Below are positions 17,720 through 28,207 of a stretch of DNA of 64,000 nt, one piece after another. The notes under the pieces are model-generated. The model ran no database searches. It saw only the letters and a program-made list of their open reading frames with translations, and was not told the DNA's origin. The position numbers were made by a program, and so were the translations under genes. The stretch covers positions 1,920,501 to 1,984,500 of the forward strand of contig NZ_CP070506.1 in assembly GCF_016925675.1 (NCBI RefSeq). The letters run 5' to 3'. The number at the start of each line of letters is the position of its first letter. Positions within the stretch are counted from its first letter, which is position 1. Source of the stretch: Pseudomonas hygromyciniae. Its GTDB lineage: Bacteria; Pseudomonadota; Gammaproteobacteria; Pseudomonadales; Pseudomonadaceae.

Positions 17720-17998
17720 TCAGGCCGAGTGGTAGGTTGGCAGGGCAAAGCGGTGCTGGCTTTGCAGCATCGAAATCTGCGGCAGCTCGCTGGCCTGTTC
17801 TGCCAGGTCACGACGGATGGCGCTGATGACCCAGGTCAATTGGTCGGCAGTGTGCAGCTGCTGGTACGAGATCGAGCGTTTGATCTGCTTGCCCTCAGTG
17901 TTGCGCAGGGTCAGCAGGATCCCACCATCAGGACGCGCTTGAGTGGTGACGTCGTAGTTGGAGAATACAGAAGCGAATTTGTCTTGGATCAGGCTCAT
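17720..17998 (-). CDS. DUF3509 family protein
   Basis: 92 residues, MSLIQDKFASVFSNYDVTTQ onward, with the GGILLTLRNTEGKQIKRSIS core of the Pseudomonas-restricted DUF3509 family. ATG at 17998 has GGAG nine bases upstream. Function unknown. Its upstream region is unusually AT-rich for this genome. Confidence 0.85.
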   Translation of the reverse strand: MSLIQDKFASVFSNYDVTTQARPDGGILLTLRNTEGKQIKRSISYQQLHTADQLTWVISAIRRDLAEQASELPQISMLQSQHRFALPTYHSA

Positions 17999-18348
17999 GT
18001 CTATCGGCTCCATTGGCTCGTGTTGTGCGGCATGGAGTGATAGGTGCAGTGATTGTGCCAGTATTGGTTTTTGTAAAAAATCCTTATAAATCAATATCAT
18101 ATAAAAAACTGAATTTTTCGGATTCGTGCAATATGCATGAATGGCCATCGTGCATCCTGCATTTTGCGCTATTGGCCGGTGACGAACGGTGCTGGGCACC
18201 GCCTCGATGTGGGATACAAAACATTGCAAATCCCGCGTGTACAGCCAAGGAATGGCTGGCGTATTTTCCTGCAAGGCATTCAGGAGCGGTCCTACACCCC
18301 ATGAAGGCCCGCAGACTCTACGAATAATAAGAAAAAGGACTTCTGTAC
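17999..18348. other. AT-rich divergent gap between DUF3509 and acyl-CoA synthetase genes
   Basis: About 350 bases, with a low-GC core around 18060-18170 and TGCAT repeated in ATATGCATGA, CGTGCATCC and CTGCATTT. Must contain both divergent promoters. No gene, REP or terminator is seen; a precise promoter is not assigned. Confidence 0.5.
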
Positions 18349-20175
18349 ATGAGCAATCCGAACAGCGAGATGATTACCCTCGGCATGATGTTGCGCAAGG
18401 TGCCGACCATTGTCAGGGCCCTGCCACGCCTGGTGCGTGGTATCCGCGTCGCCAATATCACTGACCCCGACCAACCCTGCGGATTGGGCTGGACCTTCGA
18501 ACAGGCCACCCAGCGCAACCCCGAGGGCGCGGCGCTGCTGTACGGCGATCAGGTGCTCAGTTATCGCCAGGCCAACCAGCACGCCAACCGCATCGCCCAT
18601 CACCTGCAGGCCCAGGGCATTGGCAAGGGGGATGTGGTCGCGCTGTTTATTGAAAACCGTCCCGAACTGCTGCTGACCGTGCTGGCGGTGGCCAAGGTCG
18701 GCGGCATCTGCGCCATGCTCAACACCGCGCAAACCCAGGCGGTGCTGGTCCACAGCCTGACCCTGGTAGACCCGGTGGCGATTGTGGTCGGCGCTGAACT
18801 GGTCCAAGCCTACGACGCCGTGCGCGGGCAGGTGGCGATTGATCCTCAGCGTACCTGGTACGTTGCCGAGCAACAGGCGGCGCCGGTGCCTGCTGGCTAT
18901 ATCGACCTGATGGCGGCCAGCGCGGACTGCTCGCCGGACAACCCGGCCAGCAGCCAACAGATCTACTTCAACGACCCATGCTTCTATATCTACACCTCCG
19001 GCACCACCGGTTTGCCCAAGGCTGGCATTTTCAAGCATGGCCGCTGGATGAAATCCTCGGCCAGCTTCGGCACCATCGCCCTGGACATGGGCCCGGAGGA
19101 TGTCGTCTATTGCACCCTGCCGCTGTACCACGCCACCGGGCTTTGCGTGTGCTGGGGCTCGGCAATTGCCGGTGCGTCAGGGTTTGCCATCCGCCGCAAG
19201 TTCAGCGCCAGCCAGTTCTGGGACGATGTGCGCAAATTCAACGCAACCACCCTGGGATATGTCGGTGAGTTGTGCCGCTACCTGATCGACCAGCCGCCAA
19301 GCCCGCGCGACCGCGACAATCGCGTGGTGAAGATGATCGGCAACGGCTTGCGCCCAGGGGTGTGGGGGCCGTTCAAGGAGCGCTTTGGGGTCGATCATAT
19401 CTGCGAACTGTACGCGGCCAGCGACGGCAATATCGGCTTCACCAACGTGCTGAATTTCGACAACACCATCGGCTTTTCCCTGATGCATTGGGCACTGGTG
19501 GACTACGCCCACGACACCTGCGAACCGATCCGTGGCAGCAATGGCTTTATGCGTGAAGTGCAGAAGGGCGGGCAGGGCCTGCTGCTGGCCAGGATCGACG
19601 ACAAGGCACCGTTCGATGGTTACACCGACCCGGAAAAGAACCGCAAGGTGGTGTTGAGCGATGTGTTCGAAAAGGGCGATCGCTATTTCAACACCGGCGA
19701 TCTGCTGCGCAGCATCGGCTTTGGCCATGCGCAGTTCGTCGACCGTCTGGGCGACACCTATCGCTGGAAGGGCGAGAACGTCTCCACCACCGAGGTCGAA
19801 AACATCTTTATGCAGCACCCGCAGATCACCGAGGCGGTGGCCTACGGCGTGGAAATCGCCAACACCAACGGCCGCGCCGGGATGGCGGCGATTACCCCAT
19901 CCGAATCCCTCGCAACTCTGGATATGCAGGCTTTGCTGCAGTTCGCCCTGAGCCAGATGCCGACCTATGCGGTGCCGCTGTTCCTGCGGATCAAGGTCAA
20001 GATGGAAACCACTGGCACCTTCAAGTACCAAAAGGTGCGGCTCAAGGAGGAGGCGTTCGACCCGGCCAGGGTGGGTGATGATCCACTCTATGCCTGGCTG
20101 CCAGGCACGGATGGCTATGTGCCTGTGACCGAGCAGGTGCTGGCGGATATTCAGGGCGGAAAATATCGCTACTGA
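18349..20175 (+). CDS. Long-chain acyl-CoA synthetase (FATP/VLACS type)
   Basis: 608-residue adenylate-forming enzyme that activates long-chain fatty acids as CoA thioesters. AMP-binding P-loop in YIYTSGTTGLPKAGIFKH; TLPLYHATGLC; the ELYAASDGNIGF adenine motif; GDRYFNTGDLLR and DRLGDTYRWKGENVSTTEVE near the C-terminus; Lys in GTFKYQKVRLKEE. The NVSTTEV hinge is characteristic of the FATP/very-long-chain branch rather than FadD. Monocistronic from the AT-rich gap. Confidence 0.92.
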   Translation: MSNPNSEMITLGMMLRKVPTIVRALPRLVRGIRVANITDPDQPCGLGWTFEQATQRNPEGAALLYGDQVLSYRQANQHANRIAHHLQAQGIGKGDVVALFIENRPELLLTVLAVAKVGGICAMLNTAQTQAVLVHSLTLVDPVAIVVGAELVQAYDAVRGQVAIDPQRTWYVAEQQAAPVPAGYIDLMAASADCSPDNPASSQQIYFNDPCFYIYTSGTTGLPKAGIFKHGRWMKSSASFGTIALDMGPEDVVYCTLPLYHATGLCVCWGSAIAGASGFAIRRKFSASQFWDDVRKFNATTLGYVGELCRYLIDQPPSPRDRDNRVVKMIGNGLRPGVWGPFKERFGVDHICELYAASDGNIGFTNVLNFDNTIGFSLMHWALVDYAHDTCEPIRGSNGFMREVQKGGQGLLLARIDDKAPFDGYTDPEKNRKVVLSDVFEKGDRYFNTGDLLRSIGFGHAQFVDRLGDTYRWKGENVSTTEVENIFMQHPQITEAVAYGVEIANTNGRAGMAAITPSESLATLDMQALLQFALSQMPTYAVPLFLRIKVKMETTGTFKYQKVRLKEEAFDPARVGDDPLYAWLPGTDGYVPVTEQVLADIQGGKYRY

Positions 20176-20285
20176 CGGCACGTGATAGAGCCTGACTATT
20201 GCTGCCTTCGGCAAAAAAGGGGTGACAGGCGTGGCGCTGCTCGGGAAACTGACGGCCTTACGCCACACCCCATAGGGAGCCGCAG

Positions 20286-20801
20286 ATGTCAGATCAAGCC
20301 AAACAAATGACCGAAGAAGAAGCCGCCGAATTTGCCGAGCAGGTCTTCGACGTGGCCCGCCGGGGCGATGCCGCCATGCTGGCCGCGCTGCTGGCCAAAG
20401 GTTTGCCGGTCAATCTGCGCAATCACAATGGCGATACCTTGTTGATGTTGTCCGCCTATCACGGGCATGCCGAGGCGGTGAAAGTGCTGCTGGAGTTCAA
20501 GGCCGACCCGCAGATCGCCAACGATAAGAATCAATTACCGATTGCCGGTGCGGCATTCAAGGGCAACCTGGCGGTGGTCACGGCAATGATCGAAGCTGGC
20601 ACTCCGGTAGACGGTGCCTCTGCCGATGGCCGCACGGCGCTGATGATGGCGGCGATGTTCAACCGTACCGAGATGGTCGAGTACCTGATCAGCGTCGGGG
20701 CCAACCCCAAGGCCACGGATGCTCAAGGGGCGACCGCCCTGGTGGCGGCCCAGACCATGGGTGCGGTGGATACGACGGCGCAGTTGCAAAAACTGGTGTA
20801 G
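20286..20801 (+). CDS. Ankyrin repeat protein
   Basis: 171 residues, no signal peptide, four to five ankyrin repeats (GDTLLMLSAYHGHAEAVKVLLEF and GRTALMMAAMFNRTEMVEYLISVG are clear). Cytoplasmic protein-binding scaffold; partner unknown. It resembles the small ankyrin proteins associated with catalase in other pseudomonads, but no catalase gene is here. GGGAG precedes the ATG. Confidence 0.9.
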   Translation: MSDQAKQMTEEEAAEFAEQVFDVARRGDAAMLAALLAKGLPVNLRNHNGDTLLMLSAYHGHAEAVKVLLEFKADPQIANDKNQLPIAGAAFKGNLAVVTAMIEAGTPVDGASADGRTALMMAAMFNRTEMVEYLISVGANPKATDAQGATALVAAQTMGAVDTTAQLQKLV

Positions 20802-20842
20802 GCTTTGCGCCCTCAAAATCAGCCTCGCCACAGGATTCGCCC

Positions 20843-21373
20843 ATGAACACCGCGCTCGTCGAACTCATCACTAAAATCAGTTCCGGTTGCCTGGGCGAGG
20901 CCGAGATCGCGCAGATCGCCGACGAGGCCACCCAGGCCTACGCCGATGCCGACGGATTCCTGGCGGCCAACCCCGATATCAACTATGACGACAGCTTCCC
21001 CATCCCTCTGGGCGAGTGGATTGTGGTCGGTAGTCTGCCGGAAACGGTGTTGTTCCAGGCTGATACTTACCAGGACCTGTTCGCCCAGATCGTTGCCTCC
21101 TTTGGTCCCGACGTTGCGTTCAACCTCAAGCCAAAGCAATTGGCCAAGACCGAGGCGCTCACGGCGCTCAATCGCATCCAGATCCAACTCAGTGCCATGA
21201 ACCCGGAAAACGGCGGCTATACGCTGATGAACTTCAGCCAGTTGCTCGATGATGAGATCCAGGCGGTGTTGGTGTACGGCAACGACGTACCACGGGTGCT
21301 GGAGTTGTGTGCCGCAGTCGGGATCAAGGGCGAACCCTCCCTGGAAGCCCTGCGCATCGCGTTGCATGTCTGA
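20843..21373 (+). CDS. Conserved hypothetical protein
   Basis: 176 residues, acidic, soluble, no signal or membrane segment. Begins MNTALVELITKISSGCLGEA and contains LGEWIVVGSLPETVLFQADT. I do not recognise the family. It follows the ankyrin gene by 41 bases on the same strand, so the two may be an operon. Confidence 0.75.
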   Translation: MNTALVELITKISSGCLGEAEIAQIADEATQAYADADGFLAANPDINYDDSFPIPLGEWIVVGSLPETVLFQADTYQDLFAQIVASFGPDVAFNLKPKQLAKTEALTALNRIQIQLSAMNPENGGYTLMNFSQLLDDEIQAVLVYGNDVPRVLELCAAVGIKGEPSLEALRIALHV

Positions 21374-21440
21374 AATAAAACGGAACCCTCGTCAGGGCTG
21401 GCTATCCTAAGCAGGCAAGCCCTCACTTAGGAGCGACACC

Positions 21441-21632
21441 ATGGGTTCCACATTTAATGGTCTGATCGGGTTGATCATCCTTGCACTGGATATCTGGGCG
21501 ATCATCAACGTGTTCAAAAGCGGCGCCAGCACCGGGGCCAAAGTGTTGTGGATCCTGTTGATCCTGCTGTTGCCGGTATTGGGCCTGATTATCTGGGCCA
21601 TCGCCGGGCCACGGGGCAATGTGCGGATCTGA
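21441..21632 (+). CDS. PLDc_N-domain small membrane protein
   Basis: 63 residues with two hydrophobic helices: LIGLIILALDIWAIINVFKS and ILLILLLPVLGLIIWAIAGPRG. The W-P-G-I-x-W-x-x-GP signature of the phospholipase D N-terminal (PLDc_N) family is recognisable. No catalytic domain, so probably a small envelope protein. TAGGAG lies nine bases upstream of the ATG. Confidence 0.8.
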   Translation: MGSTFNGLIGLIILALDIWAIINVFKSGASTGAKVLWILLILLLPVLGLIIWAIAGPRGNVRI

Positions 21633-21686
21633 TCTTCATTGGGCACGATCAAATAGTGTGCGGCCTTGCCCGCGATAGCTCTGAGT

Positions 21687-21985
21687 ATCTACACAAGTAT
21701 CTTCTTGGTATGGGTACATATCCGTTGTTGCGGTCACGGCCACTTAGGGTTCCGCCCTTACGGCGGGTCACTTTCGAAGAGCGCGAAAGTAACCAAAGCG
21801 CTCTTGCCCCACCACTCGGTGCCTCGCCTAGGCTCGGCATGCCCGCAGTCAGGCATTGCTCCGTGGGCCCGCCGCGATCGGCCATCCATGGCCGTGTCGC
21901 GGCTACCCCGGCATCCTGCCGGGGTGCCCACTGCGCAATACCTGCCTGCGGCCAGCGTGGTTTGACGGGGCGCCCAAGATCAAAA
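21687..21985 (+). repeat. Structured 300-base repeat, copy L (three-way junction)
   Basis: Shares its ends and flanks with an inverted copy at 23450-23752. Its core folds as a near-linkerless three-way junction: P1 21843-21868 with 21926-21951 (22 of 26 paired), P2 21871-21903 (GCCGCGA/TCGCGGC plus CGGCCAT/ATGGCCG), P3 21905-21925 (ACCCCGGCA/TGCCGGGGT). Upstream hairpins include ACTTTCG/CGAAAGT and AAGAGCGC/GCGCTCTT. P1 and P3 differ in sequence from copy R yet remain paired. Open frames across it are considered spurious. Function unknown. Confidence 0.8.
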
Positions 21986-22058
21986 GCCAGATCAAAAGCT
22001 GAGCAAAAGCAACAACAAAGCCAGAGCGCAGAGCTGCATTCCCCTGTGGGAGCGGGCT

Positions 22059-23310
<1,252 letters not shown>

Positions 23311-23449
23311 GCTTGCTCGCGAATGCGGAGTGTCAGTCAATGCATTTATCAACTGACAGACTGCATTCGCGAGCAAGCCCGCTCCCACAGGGGGACGCGC
23401 ACGCTTCGACGATCAGGCCGGCTGTCAGGCCGCCTCGCTCTGCTTGTGA

Positions 23450-23752
23450 TTTTGATCTTAGGCGCCCCGTTAAACCACGCTGGCCGTCATCCGATATTGA
23501 TTTGGGGGGTAAACCGGCAGGACGCCGGTTTAGCCGCGCTGGGCCATGGATGGCCCATCGCGGCGGCCCCCCAAATCAATGTCGGATTACGGGCACACCG
23601 AGCCTAGGCGAGGTGCCGAGTGGTGGGGCAAGAGCGCTTTGGTTACTTTCGCGCTCTTCGAAAGTGACCCGCCGTAAGGGCGGAACCCTAAGTGGCCGTG
23701 ACCACAGCAATGGATATGTACACCCCCCCCAAAAAGAGCAACTTGTGTAGAT
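23450..23752 (-). repeat. Structured 300-base repeat, copy R (inverted)
   Basis: Inverted relative to copy L. Plus-strand stems: P1 23486-23509 with 23567-23590 (22 of 24 paired), P3 23510-23532 (TAAACCGGC/GCCGGTTTA), P2 23533-23564 (GCCGCG/CGCGGC and GGGCCAT/ATGGCCC), with the same two-base linker as copy L. P2 is conserved; P1 is nearly unrelated in sequence to P1 of copy L but still pairs. A C8 run at 23722-23729 replaces a short stretch in copy L. Confidence 0.8.
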
Positions 23753-24097
23753 CCTAATGCCCCATCATTACCCGGTTAATTGGCTGACACGCCGCTATCG
23801 CGAGCAAACCCACCCCCCACATTTTTGTACCCCGCATCCACTAGATTTGTGTGTCTGGATATTCGCTGCACAAAATTTTCACACTTCATCCAAGACAATT
23901 CCCCCGCTTTATTTTCCTGCCACAGTCCGTCTGTGTCGCCAGGAGCCCTGCGCGCTGAGTAATCAATAGCGTTGCCGACGTTGATCGGGCACCATCTGCC
24001 CACCGCGTAATACCCTGGACCCTATGCCTCTATTGGCCGGGGCAGGACGCCGCTGCATTATTTCGCAACTTAAACTTCCAATGGGTCCTCAAACAAC
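23753..24097. other. Gap before the sulfatase gene with a decayed REP half-site
   Basis: A drifted REP half (CGCTATCGCGAGCAAACCCA, 23793-23812) matches a matching half at about 21650-21680 on the far side of the block, so the repeat block is nested within an outer REP pair. The remainder (23830-24097) has no convincing gene; it presumably holds the promoter of the downstream sulfatase. Confidence 0.5.
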
Positions 24098-26185
24098 ATG
24101 GCAAACCCGGACGCCCTGAATCAGCAGCGAGCTTCTAATCGCCTGCTGCAACCCACCGTCAAATCCCACCTGGCCTACACGCTGCTTTGCGCCCTGGTCA
24201 TGATGGTGATGCTCTCCCTGCTGCGCCTCGGGCTGTTGATCTACAACAGCGACATGATGCTCGACACCCCGGCCTCGACCTTCCTTGAAGCGTTCGTCAA
24301 CGGCCTGCGCCTGGACTTGCGCCTGGTGGTGTACCTGAGCATCCCGCTGATCCTGGCCTTGTTCAGTGTGCGCGCCATGGCTGCTCGCGGGTTCTTCCGG
24401 CTGTGGCTGACGGTGGTCTCCAGCATCGCGTTGTTCCTTGGCCTGATGGAGATGGACTTCTACCGCGAGTTCCACCAGCGCCTCAACGGCCTGGTCTTCC
24501 AGTACGTCAAGGAAGACCCGAAAACCGTGATGAGCATGCTCTGGTACGGTTTCCCGGTGGTGCGTTACCTGCTGGGCTGGGCCGTGGGGACGTTTATCCT
24601 GAGCATCGCCTTCAAGGGCGCTGACCGTGCCACGCGGCCCCGTGGCCCGTTCAGCGGTGGCACCGTCGGCACTCGCCAGGTTGCCCCGTGGTACGGCCGC
24701 GTCGCGGTGTTCATGGTGTGCCTGCTGATCGCCGTGGTCGCCGCGCGCGGTACCCTGCGCCAGGGCCCGCCGCTGCGTTGGGGTGACGTGTACACCACCG
24801 ACTCCAACTTCGCCAACCACCTGGGCCTCAACGGTACGTTGTCGCTGATCGGTGCGGCCAAGGCGCGTTTTTCCGAGCATCGCGAGAACGTCTGGAAAGC
24901 CACCCTGGAGCAACCGCTGGCCACCCAGACCGTGCGCGACATGCTGGTGTTGCCCGACGAAAAACTGGTGGATACCGACACCGCCGCCGTGCGCCGTGAC
25001 TTCACGCCACCGGCCGAGAAGACCCTGCCGATCAAGAACGTCGTGGTGATCCTGATGGAAAGCTTCGCCGGTCACTCGGTGGGCGCGTTGGGCAGCAACG
25101 GCAAGATCACGCCGTACTTCGATGAGTTGACCAAGGAAGGCCTGCTGTTCGACCGTTTCTTCTCCAACGGCACCCATACCCACCAGGGCATGTTCGCCAC
25201 CATGGCTTGCTTCCCGAACCTGCCAGGCTTCGAATACCTGATGCAGACCCCGGAAGGCAGCCACAAGTTGTCGGGCTTGCCGCAATTGCTCAGTGCCCGC
25301 GATTTCGACGATGTGTATGTCTACAACGGCGACTTCGCCTGGGATAACCAGTCGGGCTTCTTCAGCAACCAGGGCATGACCAACTTCATTGGCCGCAATG
25401 ACTTCGTCGACCCGGTGTTCTCCGATCCGACCTGGGGCGTGTCCGACCAGGACATGTTCGACCGTGGCCTGCAAGAGTTGAAGGCGCGCGAGGGCGGCAA
25501 GCCGTTCTACGCACTGCTGCAAACCCTGTCCAACCATACGCCGTACGCCTTGCCGACGCCGTTGCCGGTCGAGCCGGTGACTGACCGTGGTCGTCTCAAC
25601 GAACATTTGACGGCCATGCGCTACTCCGACTGGGCCCTGGGCCAGTTCTTCGAGAAGGCCCGCAAGGAGCCGTACTTCAAGGACACCTTGTTTGTGATCG
25701 TCGGCGACCATGGTTTCGGTAACGAGCAACAGATCACCGAGATGGACCTGGGCCGCTTCAACGTGCCGCTGCTGCTGATCGCCCCGGGCGTGCAGGACAA
25801 GTTCGGCGTGCGCGACCATACCGTGGGGACGCAGATCGACATCGTGCCGACCATCATGGGCCGCCTGGGCGGTGAAACCCGCCACCAGTGCTGGGGCCGT
25901 GACCTGCTCAACCTGCCGGAAGGCGACAAGGGCTTTGGCGTGATCAAGCCATCGGGCAGCGACCAGACCGTGGCGTTGCTCACCGCTGACCGTGTGTTGG
26001 TACTGCCCAAGGAAATGCCACCGAAACTGTGGCAATACGAACTGGGCGCCAACCCTACCGGCAAGGTAATCCCTGAGTCGGCGGATGAGGCACAACTCAA
26101 GCAGAAACTTGAGTCGTTCCTGCAAACCGCGACCAAGAGCCTGCTGGATAACACCGCAGGCGTGGTAGACGGCAAGCCGGACTAA
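24098..26185 (+). CDS. LTA-synthase-family membrane sulfatase/phosphotransferase
   Basis: 695 residues. Five membrane helices in the first 220 residues, then a periplasmic alkaline-phosphatase-fold domain. Metal and nucleophile residues: VVVILMESFAGHS (Glu321), FFSNGTHTHQGMFA (catalytic Thr, probably 361), YNGDFAWDNQSGFF and IVGDHGFGNEQQ (Asp/His). Gram-negative members transfer phosphoglycerol or phosphoethanolamine-type groups from phospholipid to envelope glycans; the acceptor is unknown here. Full length, followed by a strong terminator. Confidence 0.9.
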   Translation: MANPDALNQQRASNRLLQPTVKSHLAYTLLCALVMMVMLSLLRLGLLIYNSDMMLDTPASTFLEAFVNGLRLDLRLVVYLSIPLILALFSVRAMAARGFFRLWLTVVSSIALFLGLMEMDFYREFHQRLNGLVFQYVKEDPKTVMSMLWYGFPVVRYLLGWAVGTFILSIAFKGADRATRPRGPFSGGTVGTRQVAPWYGRVAVFMVCLLIAVVAARGTLRQGPPLRWGDVYTTDSNFANHLGLNGTLSLIGAAKARFSEHRENVWKATLEQPLATQTVRDMLVLPDEKLVDTDTAAVRRDFTPPAEKTLPIKNVVVILMESFAGHSVGALGSNGKITPYFDELTKEGLLFDRFFSNGTHTHQGMFATMACFPNLPGFEYLMQTPEGSHKLSGLPQLLSARDFDDVYVYNGDFAWDNQSGFFSNQGMTNFIGRNDFVDPVFSDPTWGVSDQDMFDRGLQELKAREGGKPFYALLQTLSNHTPYALPTPLPVEPVTDRGRLNEHLTAMRYSDWALGQFFEKARKEPYFKDTLFVIVGDHGFGNEQQITEMDLGRFNVPLLLIAPGVQDKFGVRDHTVGTQIDIVPTIMGRLGGETRHQCWGRDLLNLPEGDKGFGVIKPSGSDQTVALLTADRVLVLPKEMPPKLWQYELGANPTGKVIPESADEAQLKQKLESFLQTATKSLLDNTAGVVDGKPD

Positions 26186-26198
26186 TCGCCAAGCAATA

Positions 26199-26231
26199 AA
26201 AAAGAGGCCTTCTTCAAGGCCTCTTTTTTTT
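26199..26231 (+). terminator. Strong terminator after the sulfatase gene
   Basis: GAGGCCTT (26204-26211), CTTC loop, AAGGCCTC (26216-26223), then eight T; A-run upstream extends the stem. Confidence 0.92.
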
Positions 26232-26243
26232 GCATCTATTTTT

Positions 26244-26342
26244 TGTAGGAGCGAGCTTGCTCGCGAAAAATGCCCAGGCAACACGTTTGTTCTGGATAAC
26301 CGCAGTACTGCTGAGTTCTTCGCGAGCAAGCTCGCTCCTACA
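26244..26342. repeat. REP doublet (GTAGGAGCGAGCTTGCTCGCGA type)
   Basis: TGTAGGAGCGAGCTTGCTCG at 26244 and a matching complement ending 26342; spacer about 50 bases. Confidence 0.92.
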
Positions 26343-26360
26343 GTTATGCAATCAACGCCG

Positions 26361-26513
26361 TTATATCTTGCCCAGCAACAACAGGATCAACAGCACTACC
26401 AGCACCGTACCGAGAATACCCGATGGCCCATAACCCCAGTTGCGCGAGTGCGGGAACACCGGCAGGCCGCCGACCAGCAGGAGGATCAGAACAATGATAA
26501 GAATGAGGCTCAT
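26361..26513 (-). CDS. DUF3309 small membrane protein
   Basis: 50 residues, too short for many gene finders: MSLILIIVLILLLVGGLPVF, then PHSRNWGYGPSGILG and a second hydrophobic segment ending LLLLGKI. The PHSRxWGYGPSG centre is the DUF3309 signature. AAGGA lies nine bases upstream of the ATG. Such proteins are often stress-induced; function unknown. Confidence 0.88.
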   Translation of the reverse strand: MSLILIIVLILLLVGGLPVFPHSRNWGYGPSGILGTVLVVLLILLLLGKI

Positions 26514-26843
26514 AGGTTGTTTTCCTTATTCGTCTTCTGAAAAGACCTGATTGTTAATTGTCAGAGCCGCACATCTAAAACGGCTGCCTTAACCAATCTG
26601 ACTCCTGCACTTTGCAGAAAATTCCCTGTTTTTTTAAAGCGATTTGGCCACTGGCTTATTTCCTTTTTAATTGTAGTGCGGCTTCGCGCTTAGTTTAAAA
26701 AGATTGAACTAACCCCAGGCCCTGGCATCCGACCGGGCCTTTGGTTTGCCCGCGGCATTCAGCAACTTGATGGTGCATGGGGCGGTGAATAACCTTCGCT
26801 ACACTGGCGCGTACTTCTTCCCTGAACCACAAGGCTACTTCCT
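26514..26843. other. Divergent gap; possible extracytoplasmic sigma factor promoter for the DUF3309 gene
   Basis: 330 bases, AT-rich in the centre. On the minus strand GGAATTT (26625-26619), 17 bases, TCAGA (26601-26597) resembles the AlgU/sigma-E pattern GGAACTT-N16/17-TCTGA, about 85 bases before the DUF3309 start. Nothing else is recognised. Confidence 0.35.
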
Positions 26844-27659
26844 ATGCAAAATCGCATGATGATCACTGGCGCCGGGTCCGGCCTGGGTCGCGAAATCGCT
26901 CTGCGCTGGGCCCGCGAAGGTTGGCAACTGGCCTTGTCGGATGTCAGTGAGCCGGGTTTGCAGGAAACCCTCGCGCTGGTGCTCCAGGCCGGTGGCGATG
27001 GCTTTATCCAGCGCTGTGACGTGCGTGACTACAGCCAGCTCACTGCCTTTGCCCAGGCCTGCGAAGTCAAGCTGGGCGGTATCGATGTGATCGTCAACAA
27101 CGCAGGGGTCGCCTCTGGTGGATTCTTCAGCGAACTGTCCCTGGAAGATTGGGACTGGCAGATCGCGATCAACCTGATGGGCGTGGTCAAGGGCTGCAAG
27201 GCTTTCCTGCCGCTGCTGGAAAAAAGCAAGGGCCGGATCATCAACATCGCTTCCATGGCGGCCCTGATGCAAGGCCCGGCCATGAGCAACTACAACGTGG
27301 CCAAGGCTGGTGTGGTGGCACTTTCGGAAAGCCTGCTGGTGGAACTCAAGCAGCAGGAAGTCGGGGTGCATGTGGTTTGCCCGTCGTTCTTCCAGACCAA
27401 CCTGCTGGACTCGTTCCGCGGCCCCACCCCGGCGATGAAGGCTCAGGTCGGCAAGCTGCTGGAAAGCTCGCCAATCACGGCGGCGGACATCGCCGATTAC
27501 ATCTACCAGCGCGTGGCGGCCGGTGAGTTCATGATCCTGCCCCATGAACAAGGGCGGATGGCCTGGGCCTTGAAGCAGAAAAACCCGCAGTTGCTGTATG
27601 ACGAAATGACCAGCATGTCGGAAAAAATGCGCGCCAAGGCCCAGTCGGTCAAAAGTTAA
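26844..27659 (+). CDS. Short-chain dehydrogenase/reductase
   Basis: 271-residue classical SDR. Cofactor motif TGAGSGLGREIA (residues 8-19), NNAG around 88, catalytic Ser in NIASMAA and YxxxK in SNYNVAKAG. The C-terminal 40 residues extend beyond the usual fold. NAD(P)-dependent; substrate unknown. Monocistronic. Confidence 0.9.
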   Translation: MQNRMMITGAGSGLGREIALRWAREGWQLALSDVSEPGLQETLALVLQAGGDGFIQRCDVRDYSQLTAFAQACEVKLGGIDVIVNNAGVASGGFFSELSLEDWDWQIAINLMGVVKGCKAFLPLLEKSKGRIINIASMAALMQGPAMSNYNVAKAGVVALSESLLVELKQQEVGVHVVCPSFFQTNLLDSFRGPTPAMKAQVGKLLESSPITAADIADYIYQRVAAGEFMILPHEQGRMAWALKQKNPQLLYDEMTSMSEKMRAKAQSVKS

Positions 27660-27694
27660 TGGGCGCAGGGGCAAGTGTGGCTCAAGCGCTTACT

Positions 27695-27826
27695 GTGGCG
27701 AGGGGGCTTGTCCCCCGATGGGCTGCGCAGCAGCCCTAAACCCAGGCGCTGCGGTCTGCCTGATAAAAAACGGCGGTCTTATTGGGGCTGCTGCGCAGCC
27801 CGGCGGGGGACAAGCCCCCTCGCCAC
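27695..27826. repeat. Long inverted repeat of GTGGCGAGGGGGCTTGTC type
   Basis: GTGGCGAGGGGGCTTGTCCC at 27695 with its complement ending 27826; inner GGGCTGCGCAGCAGCC / GGCTGCTGCGCAGCC arms. Same class as 9184 and 55400. Confidence 0.88.
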
Positions 27827-27997
27827 ACAGTAAACGGAGTGTTCAGTTTTTGTCTTCTGTTGCGGCGCTTTCCATATTTGTCTGTCAGTAAAGTTAACCA
27901 AGGCTTGTAGGGGAGGTCTGTTTAGCTAGCAAGGCATTGATGGGGCATGGGGGAGGGCGCATGGTCGATGTCCGGTAACTCTCAAAGGACAAACGCC

Positions 27998-28207
27998 ATG
28001 CTGGTACTTAGCCGCGCGGTAGGCGAAATCATTTCCATCGGCGATCACATCACCCTGCGGATCCTGGAGGTCAATAGCTTCCAGGTAAAACTCGGTGTGG
28101 ACGCGCCGGCAGGGGTCAATGTGCATCGGGCGGAGGTCTACGAAAAGATCCGCAACTTGCAGGGGCAGCCGCTGACCACCCATCCAGTGCCTGTACCCAA
28201 CCCTTAG
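27998..28207 (+). CDS. csrA: CsrA/RsmA-family RNA-binding protein (divergent paralogue)
   Basis: 69 residues: MLVLSRAVGEIISIGDHITL. Key RNA-contact residues Leu4 and Arg44 (VNVHRAEVYEKI) are kept. It differs from the usual pseudomonad RsmA and RsmE sequences by SFQVKLGVDAP in the core and a Pro-rich C-terminal tail (HPVPVPNP), so it looks like an additional CsrA copy. AAAGGA lies before the ATG. The stop overlaps the convergent yheU stop by four bases. Confidence 0.9.
   Translation: MLVLSRAVGEIISIGDHITLRILEVNSFQVKLGVDAPAGVNVHRAEVYEKIRNLQGQPLTTHPVPVPNP

Noticed and set aside
24089..26329. 746-codon minus-strand open frame opposite the sulfatase gene
   Set aside because: Mirror frame of a GC-rich gene; low-complexity His/Gln/Val/Gly composition and no ribosome site.
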